Assembly: GCA_022787565.1 (NCBI GenBank)
Contig: JALFVN010000062.1
Span: forward strand, 1-39,646
From: Clostridiales bacterium
GTDB lineage: Bacteria; Bacillota; Clostridia; Oscillospirales; Oscillospiraceae
DNA length: 39,646 nt
Reading direction: 5' to 3'
Under the pieces are notes generated by a model that was given only the letters and a program-made list of their open reading frames with translations, did not search any database and was not told where the DNA came from. Positions within the stretch are counted from its first letter, which is position 1, and the number at the start of each line of letters is the position of its first letter. Below are positions 32,664-39,646 of the stretch, piece by piece. Position numbers and translations under genes: made by a program.

Positions 32664-34420
32664 GATGTCTCCTTCCCTTGAAGCTGCTGATCGACTTTAT
32701 CAGATTGGGTGCTTCGTTTTGGATGATTGTATTTTTCTCGAATGGCAGACTCTAACTCGCGGCGGTTGGCGTAGTAGATTTTTCGCTTGGATTGTTCTGG
32801 CATAGTATAGGGCTTGTCAAAAGTGATGCCCCAATCCAGAAACAACCGTAAGCGAGTCTGCATGGGATGCGTGCCCGTTTTCATGACAATAAAATGACCT
32901 TTCGGCATGGATTTCAGTTCGTCTGGAGTCATCAATGGACGCTCCACCATCTGGGATGTCGTTGACGCTCCATCTTTGCCTTTACTGATATAGCCTGAGA
33001 GGACGGTTTGGCTGCCGAGAGCCTTTGAGAGTTTTTCGGCAGTTTGGCTTTGAGGAGCGAAACCTCCGAAAATCGTATCCTGACAGTTGTCTGTCAGAAT
33101 TTCTGCGCCCTCTTTGCCATAGTTTTTCTCCAGTTGCGCAAGAGACTGGATGATTGGAACAAGCGTCAATTTGCGGGAACGGCCGGCACTAAAGAGAGGT
33201 AAGACATCAAAAGGGGGCATAGTGCCGAACTCGTCACAGAACATCACCACCCGATTCGGAAGTTTTCCGTCGTGTTCGTCGGCTATAGAAAACAATTCTC
33301 GGCTAAGCGTCTGGATCATCAGTGCCGCAATGAAGTTTTTGACGGGGTCCTCCTCCGGAAGAATCAGAAAGATGGCAGATTTTTTTGTGGCAAAGTTCTC
33401 AGCGCTAATAGGGCTGTCAAAGCATAATAGCTGCTCCACCTCGGAATCCAGAAAAGCATTCAGCCGGGATAGGAGGGTGGAGACAACGGAGGATAATGCT
33501 TGATTTGCTGCTGCCAGAGCGGAGTCGGCCATCCATTTAGCCTTATGATCCTCTGGCAACAGTTTCATCAAATACTGCAGCTGATTACCGCCATTAGGCG
33601 CGGGAGCAAGTAGTTCTTGCGCCAGTTTGAACACCGAAGAAATATGACGCCGCTCCCTCATTGCATCGTCAATTTCTTTGGGGGGCAGAAACTCCGCCAG
33701 CAGAAGAATGACCGCAGCCAATAGTCCCTCAGCTGATTCATAGAAGAAGGCGTTTTGTCCGCGATCTGTATTGCTGCCGTCTGGGGTGATGATGGTTTTG
33801 GCCAGAATTTTTGCGTACTTCTCCGCTTTGGCTCTGGCGGCGAGACTGACATCTTCATCTTTAGCGGCAACATCCATGTAGTGATTCACCAGTGTGAGAA
33901 AATTGAATCCATCAGAACACGCTGGGTTCCGCAGATCAATGACTACCACTTGGTATGAGTAACAGTCACGGGCTATGGTACCATAGTTCCGGGCGAGGTC
34001 TCCCTTACTGTCCAACGCCAGCCAGCTGATACCACTGGCACAGGCGTATTCCAGATTTGGGTACAAAAAGAATGCTGTCTTGCCCACACCAGAAGCGCCG
34101 ATCATCAGGCAGTGGATATCGTCGCTGTCCACCAAAGCACAGAGGTTCCCGTTTACTTTTGCGGAACCGAGGACAAGCCCCTGAACCGTGGGGAGCGCCT
34201 GACCTTCCCGCCATTTTTGCGGTTGAAAAGGAATGTGCTGAAAGGTGTTCTGAATCTCTGCATTTGTGGCCCAGCGAGCAGTTCCGTGTTGACCGTCGCC
34301 TACCGGCTTGGACTTGAATCCGTTCAGGGACCCACCGCCGGTATGGGAAGCAGCCAATGCCACAAGAAGGATACCGGCTGCCACGGCGAGAATGAGGAAA
34401 GGATTATAATCTGAAAACAT
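32660..34420 (-). CDS. VirD4/TraG-type conjugative coupling protein
   Basis: This 586-aa ATPase brings relaxase-bound DNA to the transfer channel. It has one N-terminal membrane segment (about 8-25), Walker A GASGVGKT at 108-115, and Walker B in VVMFCDEFGTMPPF. ISWLALDSKGDLARNY and ILTDNCQDTIFGGFAPQS are other TraG/VirD4 hallmarks. AGGAGG lies just before the minus-strand ATG at 34420. Length is normal and no break is visible. It shows that the right part of the window is a conjugative (ICE-like) element; other channel genes are outside the window or lost. Confidence 0.93.
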   Translation of the reverse strand: MFSDYNPFLILAVAAGILLVALAASHTGGGSLNGFKSKPVGDGQHGTARWATNAEIQNTFQHIPFQPQKWREGQALPTVQGLVLGSAKVNGNLCALVDSDDIHCLMIGASGVGKTAFFLYPNLEYACASGISWLALDSKGDLARNYGTIARDCYSYQVVVIDLRNPACSDGFNFLTLVNHYMDVAAKDEDVSLAARAKAEKYAKILAKTIITPDGSNTDRGQNAFFYESAEGLLAAVILLLAEFLPPKEIDDAMRERRHISSVFKLAQELLAPAPNGGNQLQYLMKLLPEDHKAKWMADSALAAANQALSSVVSTLLSRLNAFLDSEVEQLLCFDSPISAENFATKKSAIFLILPEEDPVKNFIAALMIQTLSRELFSIADEHDGKLPNRVVMFCDEFGTMPPFDVLPLFSAGRSRKLTLVPIIQSLAQLEKNYGKEGAEILTDNCQDTIFGGFAPQSQTAEKLSKALGSQTVLSGYISKGKDGASTTSQMVERPLMTPDELKSMPKGHFIVMKTGTHPMQTRLRLFLDWGITFDKPYTMPEQSKRKIYYANRRELESAIREKYNHPKRSTQSDKVDQQLQGKETS

Positions 34421-34453
34421 AGTGCCTCCTGCTGTAAGATATCCTTCTCTGTG

Positions 34454-34567
34454 TTAATATTCCTTCAGGTGGGTACTTCTGGGGGGACCGTCATGACCCT
34501 GTCCTGGGTCCAGCGATTGGACAAAAAGTCCCCTTGGCGGATGATGTATATAAATTTCATCGTTCAT
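34454..34567 (-). CDS. Small 37-aa ORF between the SLH protein and traG
   Basis: The frame reads MNDEIYIHHPPRGLFVQSLD and PGQGHDGPPRSTHLKEY, then TAA. Its ATG overlaps the stop of the upstream gene (ATGA) and GGAG lies about 8 bp before it. It ends 33 bp before the traG start. Overlap and ribosome site suggest real translation; I do not recognise the product. It is too short for a domain call. Confidence 0.5.
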   Translation of the reverse strand: MNDEIYIHHPPRGLFVQSLDPGQGHDGPPRSTHLKEY

Positions 34568-35640
34568 ATATTGCGGCTCCAGTTCCCCTGTTCCAGTGAG
34601 AAAAAGAAGTGATAGGTGCCCGGAGCTGCGTCCCGAAAAGCAGCCAGTTTCTGCTCGTTCCCGCTGTTAGTCACCCAGAAGGTGAAACAATCCGCAAAAT
34701 ATTCGTGAGAGTTGGTGAGGGAATAGTCCCGGAGGAGAGAGTGGGCGGAGGCAGATTCCTTACGGAACAGCCTCTCAAATTCTAGCGGAAAGTCCAGCAC
34801 ACAGTGAAGAAAATGCCCCATCTCATGCATGGTCGACTCGGGAGCGGAGACGCAGATTTGCTTTTTGGAGTAGGCCGTGATCCCAATACAGCTCATATCA
34901 TGCTGCTTGCTGAATTCTTGCAGAATGTCAAAATCAATGATGTGCGTCCATCCTTGTGCCTGAAAGGCTTGAAGGATCGGCTCTGGAACACGGTGCAGTT
35001 CAATCAGATAATCGTTGAGGGAAAGGCATGTGTGGTTCTGGATAGGTATCGGCTGCGGCGGCTCAGTGACTTCAAAAGACTGTGTCAGCATGCAGAACAG
35101 CAACTCAGCCGCATCACCGCGCGTTACAAGCTGCGTGGATACGGCTTCCTGTCCGCAAACGCCAAGCTCTCTGCCGATACGCAAATAGTTCTCCCAAGAG
35201 GACAGCTTTACGCCCTCTGGATAGAGCTCGTAGTCATAAACAGGGAGATCGATAACATGAAATGCGCTTTCCAAGAAGGCACTCCAGCACATTCGGCTGT
35301 CGGGCTCCTCAAAAGCTGCCATTTGAAGCCAATCTTTTTCCAGGCAACGTTGGATGCAGCTGGTGCCAAATTCAGATGGCTCCTCATGGCTTTCCAGCTC
35401 ATACGCACGACAGAGTATGACTGCCCACTGGCGAACAGAAATGAACTTCTCTGGGGAGAATTGACTGTCGCCGGTGCCCTTGACGATTCCATGCTCTGCT
35501 AAATACTCCACGCTTTCAAAATTTGGCGAGTCTGGAACAACATCGGAGAACATAAAGGCCGCATGGGCGGGCACGGAAATTACAAAAGAAAGGGCCGCCA
35601 TGAAAATCATGACGGCCAGTTTTGATAAGTGTCGTTTCAT
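34564..35640 (-). CDS. Secreted SLH-domain protein with a lethal-factor/PPEP-like metalloprotease domain
   Basis: The 358-aa protein has a signal peptide (residues 1-28, VPAHAA cleavage region). An S-layer homology domain follows (about 30-82, FSDVVPDSPNFESVEYLAEHGIVKG) and a weaker one at about 120-190. The C-terminal domain carries HEMGH at 272-276 and SHEYFADCF at 311-319. Glu313 is the expected third zinc ligand, and APGTYHF at 339-345 fits the conserved tyrosine region of anthrax lethal factor and Pro-Pro endopeptidases (M34/ATLF type). The spacing of about 37 residues between HExxH and the glutamate agrees. It probably acts at the cell surface, held by its SLH domains, perhaps cutting surface proteins or adhesins during mating. 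It is encoded between traG and the TOPRIM gene. Confidence 0.78.
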   Translation of the reverse strand: MKRHLSKLAVMIFMAALSFVISVPAHAAFMFSDVVPDSPNFESVEYLAEHGIVKGTGDSQFSPEKFISVRQWAVILCRAYELESHEEPSEFGTSCIQRCLEKDWLQMAAFEEPDSRMCWSAFLESAFHVIDLPVYDYELYPEGVKLSSWENYLRIGRELGVCGQEAVSTQLVTRGDAAELLFCMLTQSFEVTEPPQPIPIQNHTCLSLNDYLIELHRVPEPILQAFQAQGWTHIIDFDILQEFSKQHDMSCIGITAYSKKQICVSAPESTMHEMGHFLHCVLDFPLEFERLFRKESASAHSLLRDYSLTNSHEYFADCFTFWVTNSGNEQKLAAFRDAAPGTYHFFFSLEQGNWSRNI

Positions 35641-35676
35641 AAAGGTTCCTTTCCTGAGCAGCGTATAGAATAAGAG

Positions 35677-36567
35677 TTATTTTTGATTGCGGCAGGCAAG
35701 AAGGTCATCATTCCAATCCTTGTGCTGTGGAAACAGAGCTGTGGAAGCATAGCTCCTCTGGCGCAGTTCTCGGGTGAGCCGTTCTGTGGCGGCTTGCCCA
35801 GTCTTGTCATTATCAAGCGCCAGACAGATGGACTGGATGCCTGGGTTTTGCTCCAGTACCCAGAGCATTGCCTGTCCGCTTGTGCCGCAAAGCGCCACGT
35901 AGCTTTGGCTCTGCCAGTCCTCCGGGTGCAGGCTGATATAGGACAGCAGATCGATGGGGGACTCGAAAACGAACAGGTTCTTACCGGGGCCTGCATGGTG
36001 GAAGCTGTACTGCGGCAGACTGCTTTCTACATTGATCCGAAAGGACCTGCCTTCGAAATTGGTGCTTCTCATATGGGCATGACGGGCAACGCCGTGCTCG
36101 TCGAGACCGACGAACACGGCGTTATGATGATTCGCTTCTTCGTAAAGCGTTCTTGCGTGGGCGAAATGTTGGATGATAGATCGGTCGATCCCACGGCGTT
36201 CCATGAGGTAAGCAAACAAACGGCGCATATACTGATTTCTTGGAGGCAGGGCAAAAGGCGTTGGAGAGAGGTTTTCTTCTGCATTGGCTGTTGGATATCC
36301 AGCACCGTCTTCTCCGTTCAACAGCAGTTTCACGGCTTCCTGATAGCTGAGACCGTATTGCCGCTGCACAAAGCTGATGGCACGGCCCCCCACAGGGACA
36401 GCGTGGTCGAACCACTCGCAACCCCGAATCGTGATGCTGTGGTCACTATCCAGACGCTTGTCCCGGCCGGAAGGAAGGAGCCGTTCTCCGCGACGGCGGA
36501 GGAATTTCACCAGGTCTACAGAGTTAGCCCGCTGCTTTTGCTCGTCGGTAAATGGAATATAGGGCAT
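35677..36567 (-). CDS. DUF3991/TOPRIM domain protein (primase-like) of the conjugative element
   Basis: This 296-aa protein starts PYIPFTDEQKQRANSVDLVKFLRRRGE, the typical DUF3991 beginning. It has a zinc-finger-less primase-like region (GGRAISFVQRQYGLSYQEAVKLLL) and a C-terminal TOPRIM fold: VFESPIDLLSYISL supplies the glutamate and CLALDNDKTGQAA the DxD metal site. Proteins of this kind occur in Tn1549-like elements and mobilisable plasmids and are thought to help process transferred single-stranded DNA. I start at ATG 36567 (MPYIPF); an in-frame ATG at 36606 has no ribosome site. It is divergent from the DUF3990 gene. Confidence 0.85.
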   Translation of the reverse strand: MPYIPFTDEQKQRANSVDLVKFLRRRGERLLPSGRDKRLDSDHSITIRGCEWFDHAVPVGGRAISFVQRQYGLSYQEAVKLLLNGEDGAGYPTANAEENLSPTPFALPPRNQYMRRLFAYLMERRGIDRSIIQHFAHARTLYEEANHHNAVFVGLDEHGVARHAHMRSTNFEGRSFRINVESSLPQYSFHHAGPGKNLFVFESPIDLLSYISLHPEDWQSQSYVALCGTSGQAMLWVLEQNPGIQSICLALDNDKTGQAATERLTRELRQRSYASTALFPQHKDWNDDLLACRNQK

Positions 36568-36619
36568 GGCAAAAAAACCTTTCAAAAGTGTATTGCATAG
36601 CATCAAATTCGGTTTTTGG

Positions 36620-36648
36620 TTGACATTATACTTCTATGGAAGTATAAT
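36620..36648 (+). promoter_or_regulatory. Consensus promoter overlapping a perfect palindrome (toxin-antitoxin-like operator)
   Basis: TTGACA (36620-36625), a 17-bp spacer and TATAAT (36643-36648) form a perfect sigma-A promoter. The spacer and -10 are a palindrome: ATTATACTTC (36625-36634) and GAAGTATAAT (36639-36648), with TATG between. A third half-site GAAGTATA lies at 36668-36675. A protein bound here would exclude RNA polymerase, as in autoregulated toxin-antitoxin operons. Confidence 0.85.
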
Positions 36649-36686
36649 GTATAAAAGTAACTCCACAGAAGTATAGGGGGGAGCGA

Positions 36687-37364
36687 ATGAGTATTGTGAC
36701 GTTGTATCATGGGTCTCCGGAAATTGTCAGAGAGCCGCTTTATGGCAAGGGAAAGACATACAATGATTATGGGCAGGGTTTCTACTGTACGGAACATTTG
36801 GAGCTTGCGAAAGAATGGGCCTGCACAGAGAATACCGACGGGTATGCAAATCGGTATGAGATCGAAACAGATGGGCTCCATATTTTGAATCTGTCAGCAG
36901 ATGATTTCACTATCCTGCACTGGCTGGCGCTTTTGATGGAGCACCGCAAATTCCGAATATCTACTCCGGTGATGAAGCGGGGAGCGGATTGGCTGAAGGA
37001 AAACTTCCTAATAGACTTATCTCCGTATGATGTAGTGATTGGGTATCGTGCGGATGACTCTTACTTTTCCTTTGCCCGTGCTTTTGTAAATAACGAGATT
37101 TCCCTGGCGCAGTTGTCTCATGCGATGCGCCTTGGTAAATTAGGAGAACAGTTTGTTTTGAAAAGCCCGAAGGCCTTTGAAGCGATTCGCTTTCAGTCTT
37201 TTGAGGTGGCAGACAACACAGAGTATTTTCCAAAGCGCAAGGCCAGAGACGATGAAGCCAGGGCGGCCTATCGTGCCGAGCTGGAGCGGGAGGATTTGGA
37301 AGGCTTGTATATGCGGGATATTCTCCGTGAGGGGGTGCAGCTCAATGATCCACGCTTACGATGA
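36687..37364 (+). CDS. DUF3990 protein, putative ADP-ribosyltransferase-like toxin
   Basis: This 225-aa protein begins VTLYHGSPEIV, followed by YNDYGQGFYCTEHLELAKEWA. This is the arrangement of the H-Y motif region in ADP-ribosyltransferase folds (YHG at strand 1, GFY..T then an A..WA helix). From memory DUF3990 belongs to that superfamily and is often paired with small DNA-binding partners. No antitoxin activity is visible in it. GGGGGGAG lies just before ATG 36687. The downstream XRE-type gene overlaps its end by 20 bp. A toxin role is inferred from the pairing and promoter layout; a catalytic glutamate cannot be assigned with certainty. Confidence 0.75.
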   Translation: MSIVTLYHGSPEIVREPLYGKGKTYNDYGQGFYCTEHLELAKEWACTENTDGYANRYEIETDGLHILNLSADDFTILHWLALLMEHRKFRISTPVMKRGADWLKENFLIDLSPYDVVIGYRADDSYFSFARAFVNNEISLAQLSHAMRLGKLGEQFVLKSPKAFEAIRFQSFEVADNTEYFPKRKARDDEARAAYRAELEREDLEGLYMRDILREGVQLNDPRLR

Positions 37365-38013
37365 ACAGTATCTGGATGACGCCATGAAGTGCCTGGGTGA
37401 AGCCATGGATTACGCAGTAAACGGATGCGGCCTTGACATGGATGGGTTCCTGCAGCTTTTTATTGGAAGCGGCTTTGCTGAGCAGTTTGGAGCAGGAGTC
37501 CCTAAGATCGTTTCAGGAACATCCGGTACGGAATTGGTTCTGGAGGTGCTGAAAAAAACAGACACGAAAGCGGAACAGGCAGAGAGCCTGGTCGACTATG
37601 ATTACTCCTCAGAGTATTGGTGTGGATGGATATTGGCCTACTACCAGTGGTACTCAGGACGGCAGTTCAAGGAGATCCAGAGATATATCACGATGCGTGA
37701 GATCCAAAAGTTGTATCCGACGCTGCACGAGGCGTCGGAGAAAAAATTCGTGGATACGGTGAATCGCCTGATCCGCAGGAAGAATCCGCCCACACGGCTG
37801 CAAGCCCAGAGGAAAATCTGCGGTTATTCTCAGCGCGTTTTGGCGGAGAAGTCTGGTGTTAATCTGAGGACGCTTCAGCAATATGAGCTTGGTGCAAAGG
37901 ATATCAACAAAGCCGCGGGGGGCAGTCTGCTTGCACTGGCAAAGACTCTGGGATGCCGGGTAGAGGATATTTTGGAATATGACAATTCTGAAATAGACGA
38001 AGACAGGATTTGA
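37345..38013 (+). CDS. XRE-family HTH protein, probable antitoxin/autoregulator
   Basis: This 222-aa protein has an N-terminal part (about 1-140) that I do not recognise, with YDEQYLDDAMKCLGEAMDYAVNGC and WCGWILAYYQWYSGRQFKEI. A C-terminal Cro/C1-type helix-turn-helix follows: RLQAQRKICGYSQRVLAEKSGVNLRTLQQYELG, ending LAKTLGCRVEDILEYD. The start ATG 37345 lies in the end of the DUF3990 gene with GAGGGGG upstream; a longer in-frame extension from 37177 is antisense-like junk. It probably binds the palindromic promoter 700 bp upstream and neutralises the DUF3990 protein. Confidence 0.78.
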   Translation: MIHAYDEQYLDDAMKCLGEAMDYAVNGCGLDMDGFLQLFIGSGFAEQFGAGVPKIVSGTSGTELVLEVLKKTDTKAEQAESLVDYDYSSEYWCGWILAYYQWYSGRQFKEIQRYITMREIQKLYPTLHEASEKKFVDTVNRLIRRKNPPTRLQAQRKICGYSQRVLAEKSGVNLRTLQQYELGAKDINKAAGGSLLALAKTLGCRVEDILEYDNSEIDEDRI

Positions 38014-38134
38014 GAAAGGAGAATCCTGTCAAGCTGGAAATTCTTACGAAGTTTCTTCCCTTTTCTCTCCATCATCGCATCTTGTGGGAACAACGCTCTT
38101 GTGCTACCATATATCGGTGTTGGGGGGAGAAAAT

Positions 38135-38401
38135 ATGTGTTATACAGTGGAAGAAGCCAGTTTGATCGACGGTATGATCCAGTCATACTTTGCGCCGCGG
38201 TCTGTCAGTGAACAGGTGCGGCTGCGGTATTGGGAGACGCATTGTCATCTTCAGCAGGAGCAGGTTGGCCGTTCTGACTTGCTGAATATCAGGTACGCGC
38301 TGACTTTTTTGGCTCCCATTTTTCAGGGAAGCCGCCAAACACAGAAAGAGATCTGGTCGATCATTGCCAAGACGGACGCTTTGTTAAGTGTGGCTGTCTA
38401 A
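38135..38401 (+). CDS. Hypothetical protein, 88 aa
   Basis: GGGGGGAG sits 5 bp before ATG 38135, a very strong ribosome site. The product starts MCYTVEEASLIDGMIQSYFA and is predicted to be mostly helical, with no membrane segment. I do not recognise the family. It lies 121 bp after the XRE gene in the same direction and ends 15 bp before a terminator hairpin, so it may be a third gene of that operon. Bases 38014-38134 hold no other feature I can support. Confidence 0.6.
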   Translation: MCYTVEEASLIDGMIQSYFAPRSVSEQVRLRYWETHCHLQQEQVGRSDLLNIRYALTFLAPIFQGSRQTQKEIWSIIAKTDALLSVAV

Positions 38402-38415
38402 AAAATGAGAGATAG

Positions 38416-38449
38416 AGCAGAGGTGATGCGGATTTGCGTCACCTCTGCT
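38416..38449. terminator. Hairpin between convergent genes
   Basis: AGCAGAGGTGATGC (38416-38429) pairs with GCGTCACCTCTGCT (38436-38449), with one G-T pair, over 14 bp. T-runs are short on both sides. It lies between the plus-strand 88-aa gene and the end of the minus-strand 116-aa gene. Confidence 0.7.
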
Positions 38450-38464
38450 TTCTGCATCTGGGGT

Positions 38465-38815
38465 TCACAGCATTTGCGGACCAAAACTGAAACCTTGGCA
38501 GGCATCCAGAATCTCATCCTGAACCTGGGCAGCTGTTCCGCGCAGGGAACAGCCGCATCCAGCGTGCTCTATCAAAAATTCCGCACTGACGTTTAGATTG
38601 AGAAGCGTAAACCCGCCATCTGATTTGGACAGCAGATAAAGCGTATTACCTGCTTCTGTCACCAGAGGTACCTGCCCAATGACAGCGAGAGGCTCTTTGA
38701 CATTGGAAACGATAGGCGTTGCTTCGTGAGTTGTCTCTGCCGGCAGGTCTGCCAACCAGACGGAATAATCGTCAGGGCCGTGGTGAAAGACTGTGATTGT
38801 GGGCTCGTATTCCAT
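38465..38815 (-). CDS. Hypothetical protein of the conjugative element, 116 aa
   Basis: AAGGAG precedes the minus-strand ATG at 38815. The protein, MEYEPTITVFHHGPDDYSVW and onwards, looks like a small alpha/beta protein with no signal or membrane segment. A CGCS motif occurs near the C-terminus. The family is not recognised. It is 13 bp downstream of the SEL1-repeat gene in the same direction and ends at the convergent hairpin, which supports it being real. A plus-strand ORF over the same bases is rejected. Confidence 0.6.
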   Translation of the reverse strand: MEYEPTITVFHHGPDDYSVWLADLPAETTHEATPIVSNVKEPLAVIGQVPLVTEAGNTLYLLSKSDGGFTLLNLNVSAEFLIEHAGCGCSLRGTAAQVQDEILDACQGFSFGPQML

Positions 38816-38828
38816 AGTCGCTCCTTCT

Positions 38829-39356
38829 TTATTGCTGTAGTGTTTGGTTCATTCTGGGGTCCTCATGGTCATCGATGCTGTGTCCAGCCGCCAGCCGCTT
38901 GTCCATGAGCTGCCGACGTCGTTTGCTGTCTATGCGGCTCATGGCTATCGTATTGACAGGAACCGCCTTGTCCTGAAAGAGCCGTTCAAGTCGGTACAAC
39001 AAGCGGGTAACGGCAAGAAAGACGGACGGGTCATGAGGCTGCTCCATGTGGTTCAAATAGAATTTGGCATATTCATTTCCCTGTCCTGCTGCACGGGTGA
39101 ACCAGTATTTTGCTTCGTCTGTATCCTGCTGGACATCCTGCCCTTTGAGGTATAAGCGACCCAAGGCGAATTGCGCATGCTGGTTTCCGCAGGTAGCCGC
39201 GTCGTAGAAAAAACGGAGGGCCTCAACAACATCTTTGGGAATGACCGCTCCGGCGAGGCACAGCTTTCCCATTTCATATTGTGCGAACTGGTTCCCCTGG
39301 GCAGCCGCTTTTCGCAGCCACTGGGTGGCCTCTTGCGGACGTTCCAACTCCAGCAT
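38829..39356 (-). pseudogene. SEL1-repeat protein fragment (N-terminus lost)
   Basis: About 175 residues remain. Three SEL1/TPR-like repeats are visible (ATQWLRKAAAQGNQFAQYEMGKL, EALRFFYDAATCGNQHAQFALGRLYLKG, EAKYWFTRAAGQGNEYAKFYL), each with the usual A.G...A pattern. A basic tail follows, ending DDHEDPRMNQTLQQ, which resembles the C-termini of SEL1-containing relaxases in Firmicutes elements, from memory. The repeat array begins abruptly at the join with the M23 fragment, in a different frame, with an in-frame stop just upstream. ATG 39356 is therefore probably an internal methionine codon and not a true start. Confidence 0.7.
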
Positions 39357-39646
39357 AGGCGGTGGTCATGCCATTGCCGTGGTCAATGAGGGTATAGTTG
39401 CCGTAGGAAATACTGTAATAGCTTTTGACCACTTTGCCTGCCAGAGCGGCACGGATCGGGGTTCCCGTCGGGGCGCCCATATCCAGGCCGGAATGCAGCT
39501 CCCGCCCATGGTATGGGCAGATTCGGTAGCCGAAGTCAGAAGTTACACGGGCTTGCCAGCCCGCGCCCAGCGGGGAACAGAATCCATCCACGCTCATAAC
39601 GGGTCCGCCGAACCCTTCGCCCAGCGAGGAACCGCTGGGGAGTCCG
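39274..39646 (-). CDS. M23-family peptidase fragment (runs off the window, 3' end replaced)
   Basis: The minus-strand frame is open from the window edge and reads SPLGAGWQARVTSDFGYRICPYHGREL, then HSGLDMGAPTGTPIRAALAGKVV and GNYTLIDHGNGMTTAYA. This is the LytM/M23 fold with zinc ligands His and Asp in HSGLDMG; conjugative elements encode such enzymes to open the cell wall for the transfer channel. At about 39358 similarity stops, where the next family residue should be the catalytic histidine of the HxH motif. SEL1-gene DNA follows in another frame, so the last 29 or so residues before the stop are unrelated. The catalytic site is therefore incomplete. Confidence 0.75.
   Translation of the reverse strand, partial: GLPSGSSLGEGFGGPVMSVDGFCSPLGAGWQARVTSDFGYRICPYHGRELHSGLDMGAPTGTPIRAALAGKVVKSYYSISYGNYTLIDHGNGMTTAYAGVGTSARGHPVAAKSGCPGEPVRTI

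Noticed and set aside
33973-33986. Palindrome CTATGGTACCATAG
   Set aside because: It lies within the traG coding sequence, is unrelated to the TTACCATGGTAA operator apart from base composition, and has no promoter nearby.
38405-38596. Plus-strand ORF of 63 codons
   Set aside because: It covers the terminator hairpin and lies antisense to the better-supported 116-aa gene. No ribosome site is present.

Overview
The window looks like a gut-type Clostridia (Firmicutes) chromosome, most probably Oscillospirales. This is an inference from the gene families: YesM/YesN-type two-component proteins, Tn1549-like conjugation proteins, strong Shine-Dalgarno sites and GC-rich codon use. No rRNA, tRNA or CRISPR array was seen, so a species cannot be named.

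Region 1 (1-8345). The window opens with the last 150 bp of an IS5-family element. A tightly coupled plus-strand operon follows: a flavodoxin-domain protein, a membrane-anchored periplasmic-binding-protein-like sensor, a small protein resembling a degenerate kinase core, a YesM-like histidine kinase and a YesN-like AraC response regulator. Next comes a TRAP transporter (DctP, DctQ, DctM) with a terminator. Repeated AGCACAAATTTG-like boxes between the regulator and dctP are candidate response-regulator sites. The natural reading is a three-component sensor controlling uptake of an organic acid.

Region 2 (8346-10115). This is a complete second copy of the IS5-like element. Its transposase gene is split by a 633-nt group II intron without an internal protein gene. 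The intron runs from GTGCG at 8408 to the CTACTCAAC end at 9040, with clear domains V and VI. Precise excision joins ATGG to ATAAACAG and restores a 325-codon transposase, so transposition should depend on RNA splicing.

Region 3 (10116-14113). A GntR/FCD regulator and a lipoate-protein ligase are intact and end at a strong terminator. The next 1.9 kb is decayed DNA: a glutamate-synthase-like N-terminus fused out of frame to a DUF3830-like C-terminus, a 2-hydroxyacid dehydrogenase with frameshifts and no start, and an Lrp/AsnC regulator with no 5' end and an internal stop.

Region 4 (14114-32323). This is a peptide-utilisation locus. A divergent amidohydrolase and FadR-type regulator sit beside a dipeptide ABC transporter (binding protein, two permeases, two ATPases). 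Co-directional with the transporter are an unusual 1083-aa M14 metallopeptidase, an S9 serine peptidase, a MATE exporter, an M29 aminopeptidase, a second MATE exporter and a PepD-type M20 dipeptidase. A palindrome, TTACCATGGTAA, lies just downstream of both the amidohydrolase promoter and the transporter promoter and is the probable operator. Import, stepwise hydrolysis and export of products or drug-like compounds appear to be encoded together.

Region 5 (32397-39646). This is part of a conjugative element, mostly on the minus strand: a HTH protein, a VirD4/TraG coupling protein, a 37-codon ORF, a secreted SLH-domain protein with a lethal-factor/PPEP-like HExxH metalloprotease domain, and a TOPRIM/DUF3991 protein. 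A plus-strand toxin-antitoxin-like pair (DUF3990 and an XRE-type protein) has a consensus promoter overlapping a perfect palindrome. Small hypothetical proteins follow, then a SEL1-repeat fragment joined abruptly to an M23 peptidase fragment at the window edge. No integrase or att site was identified.
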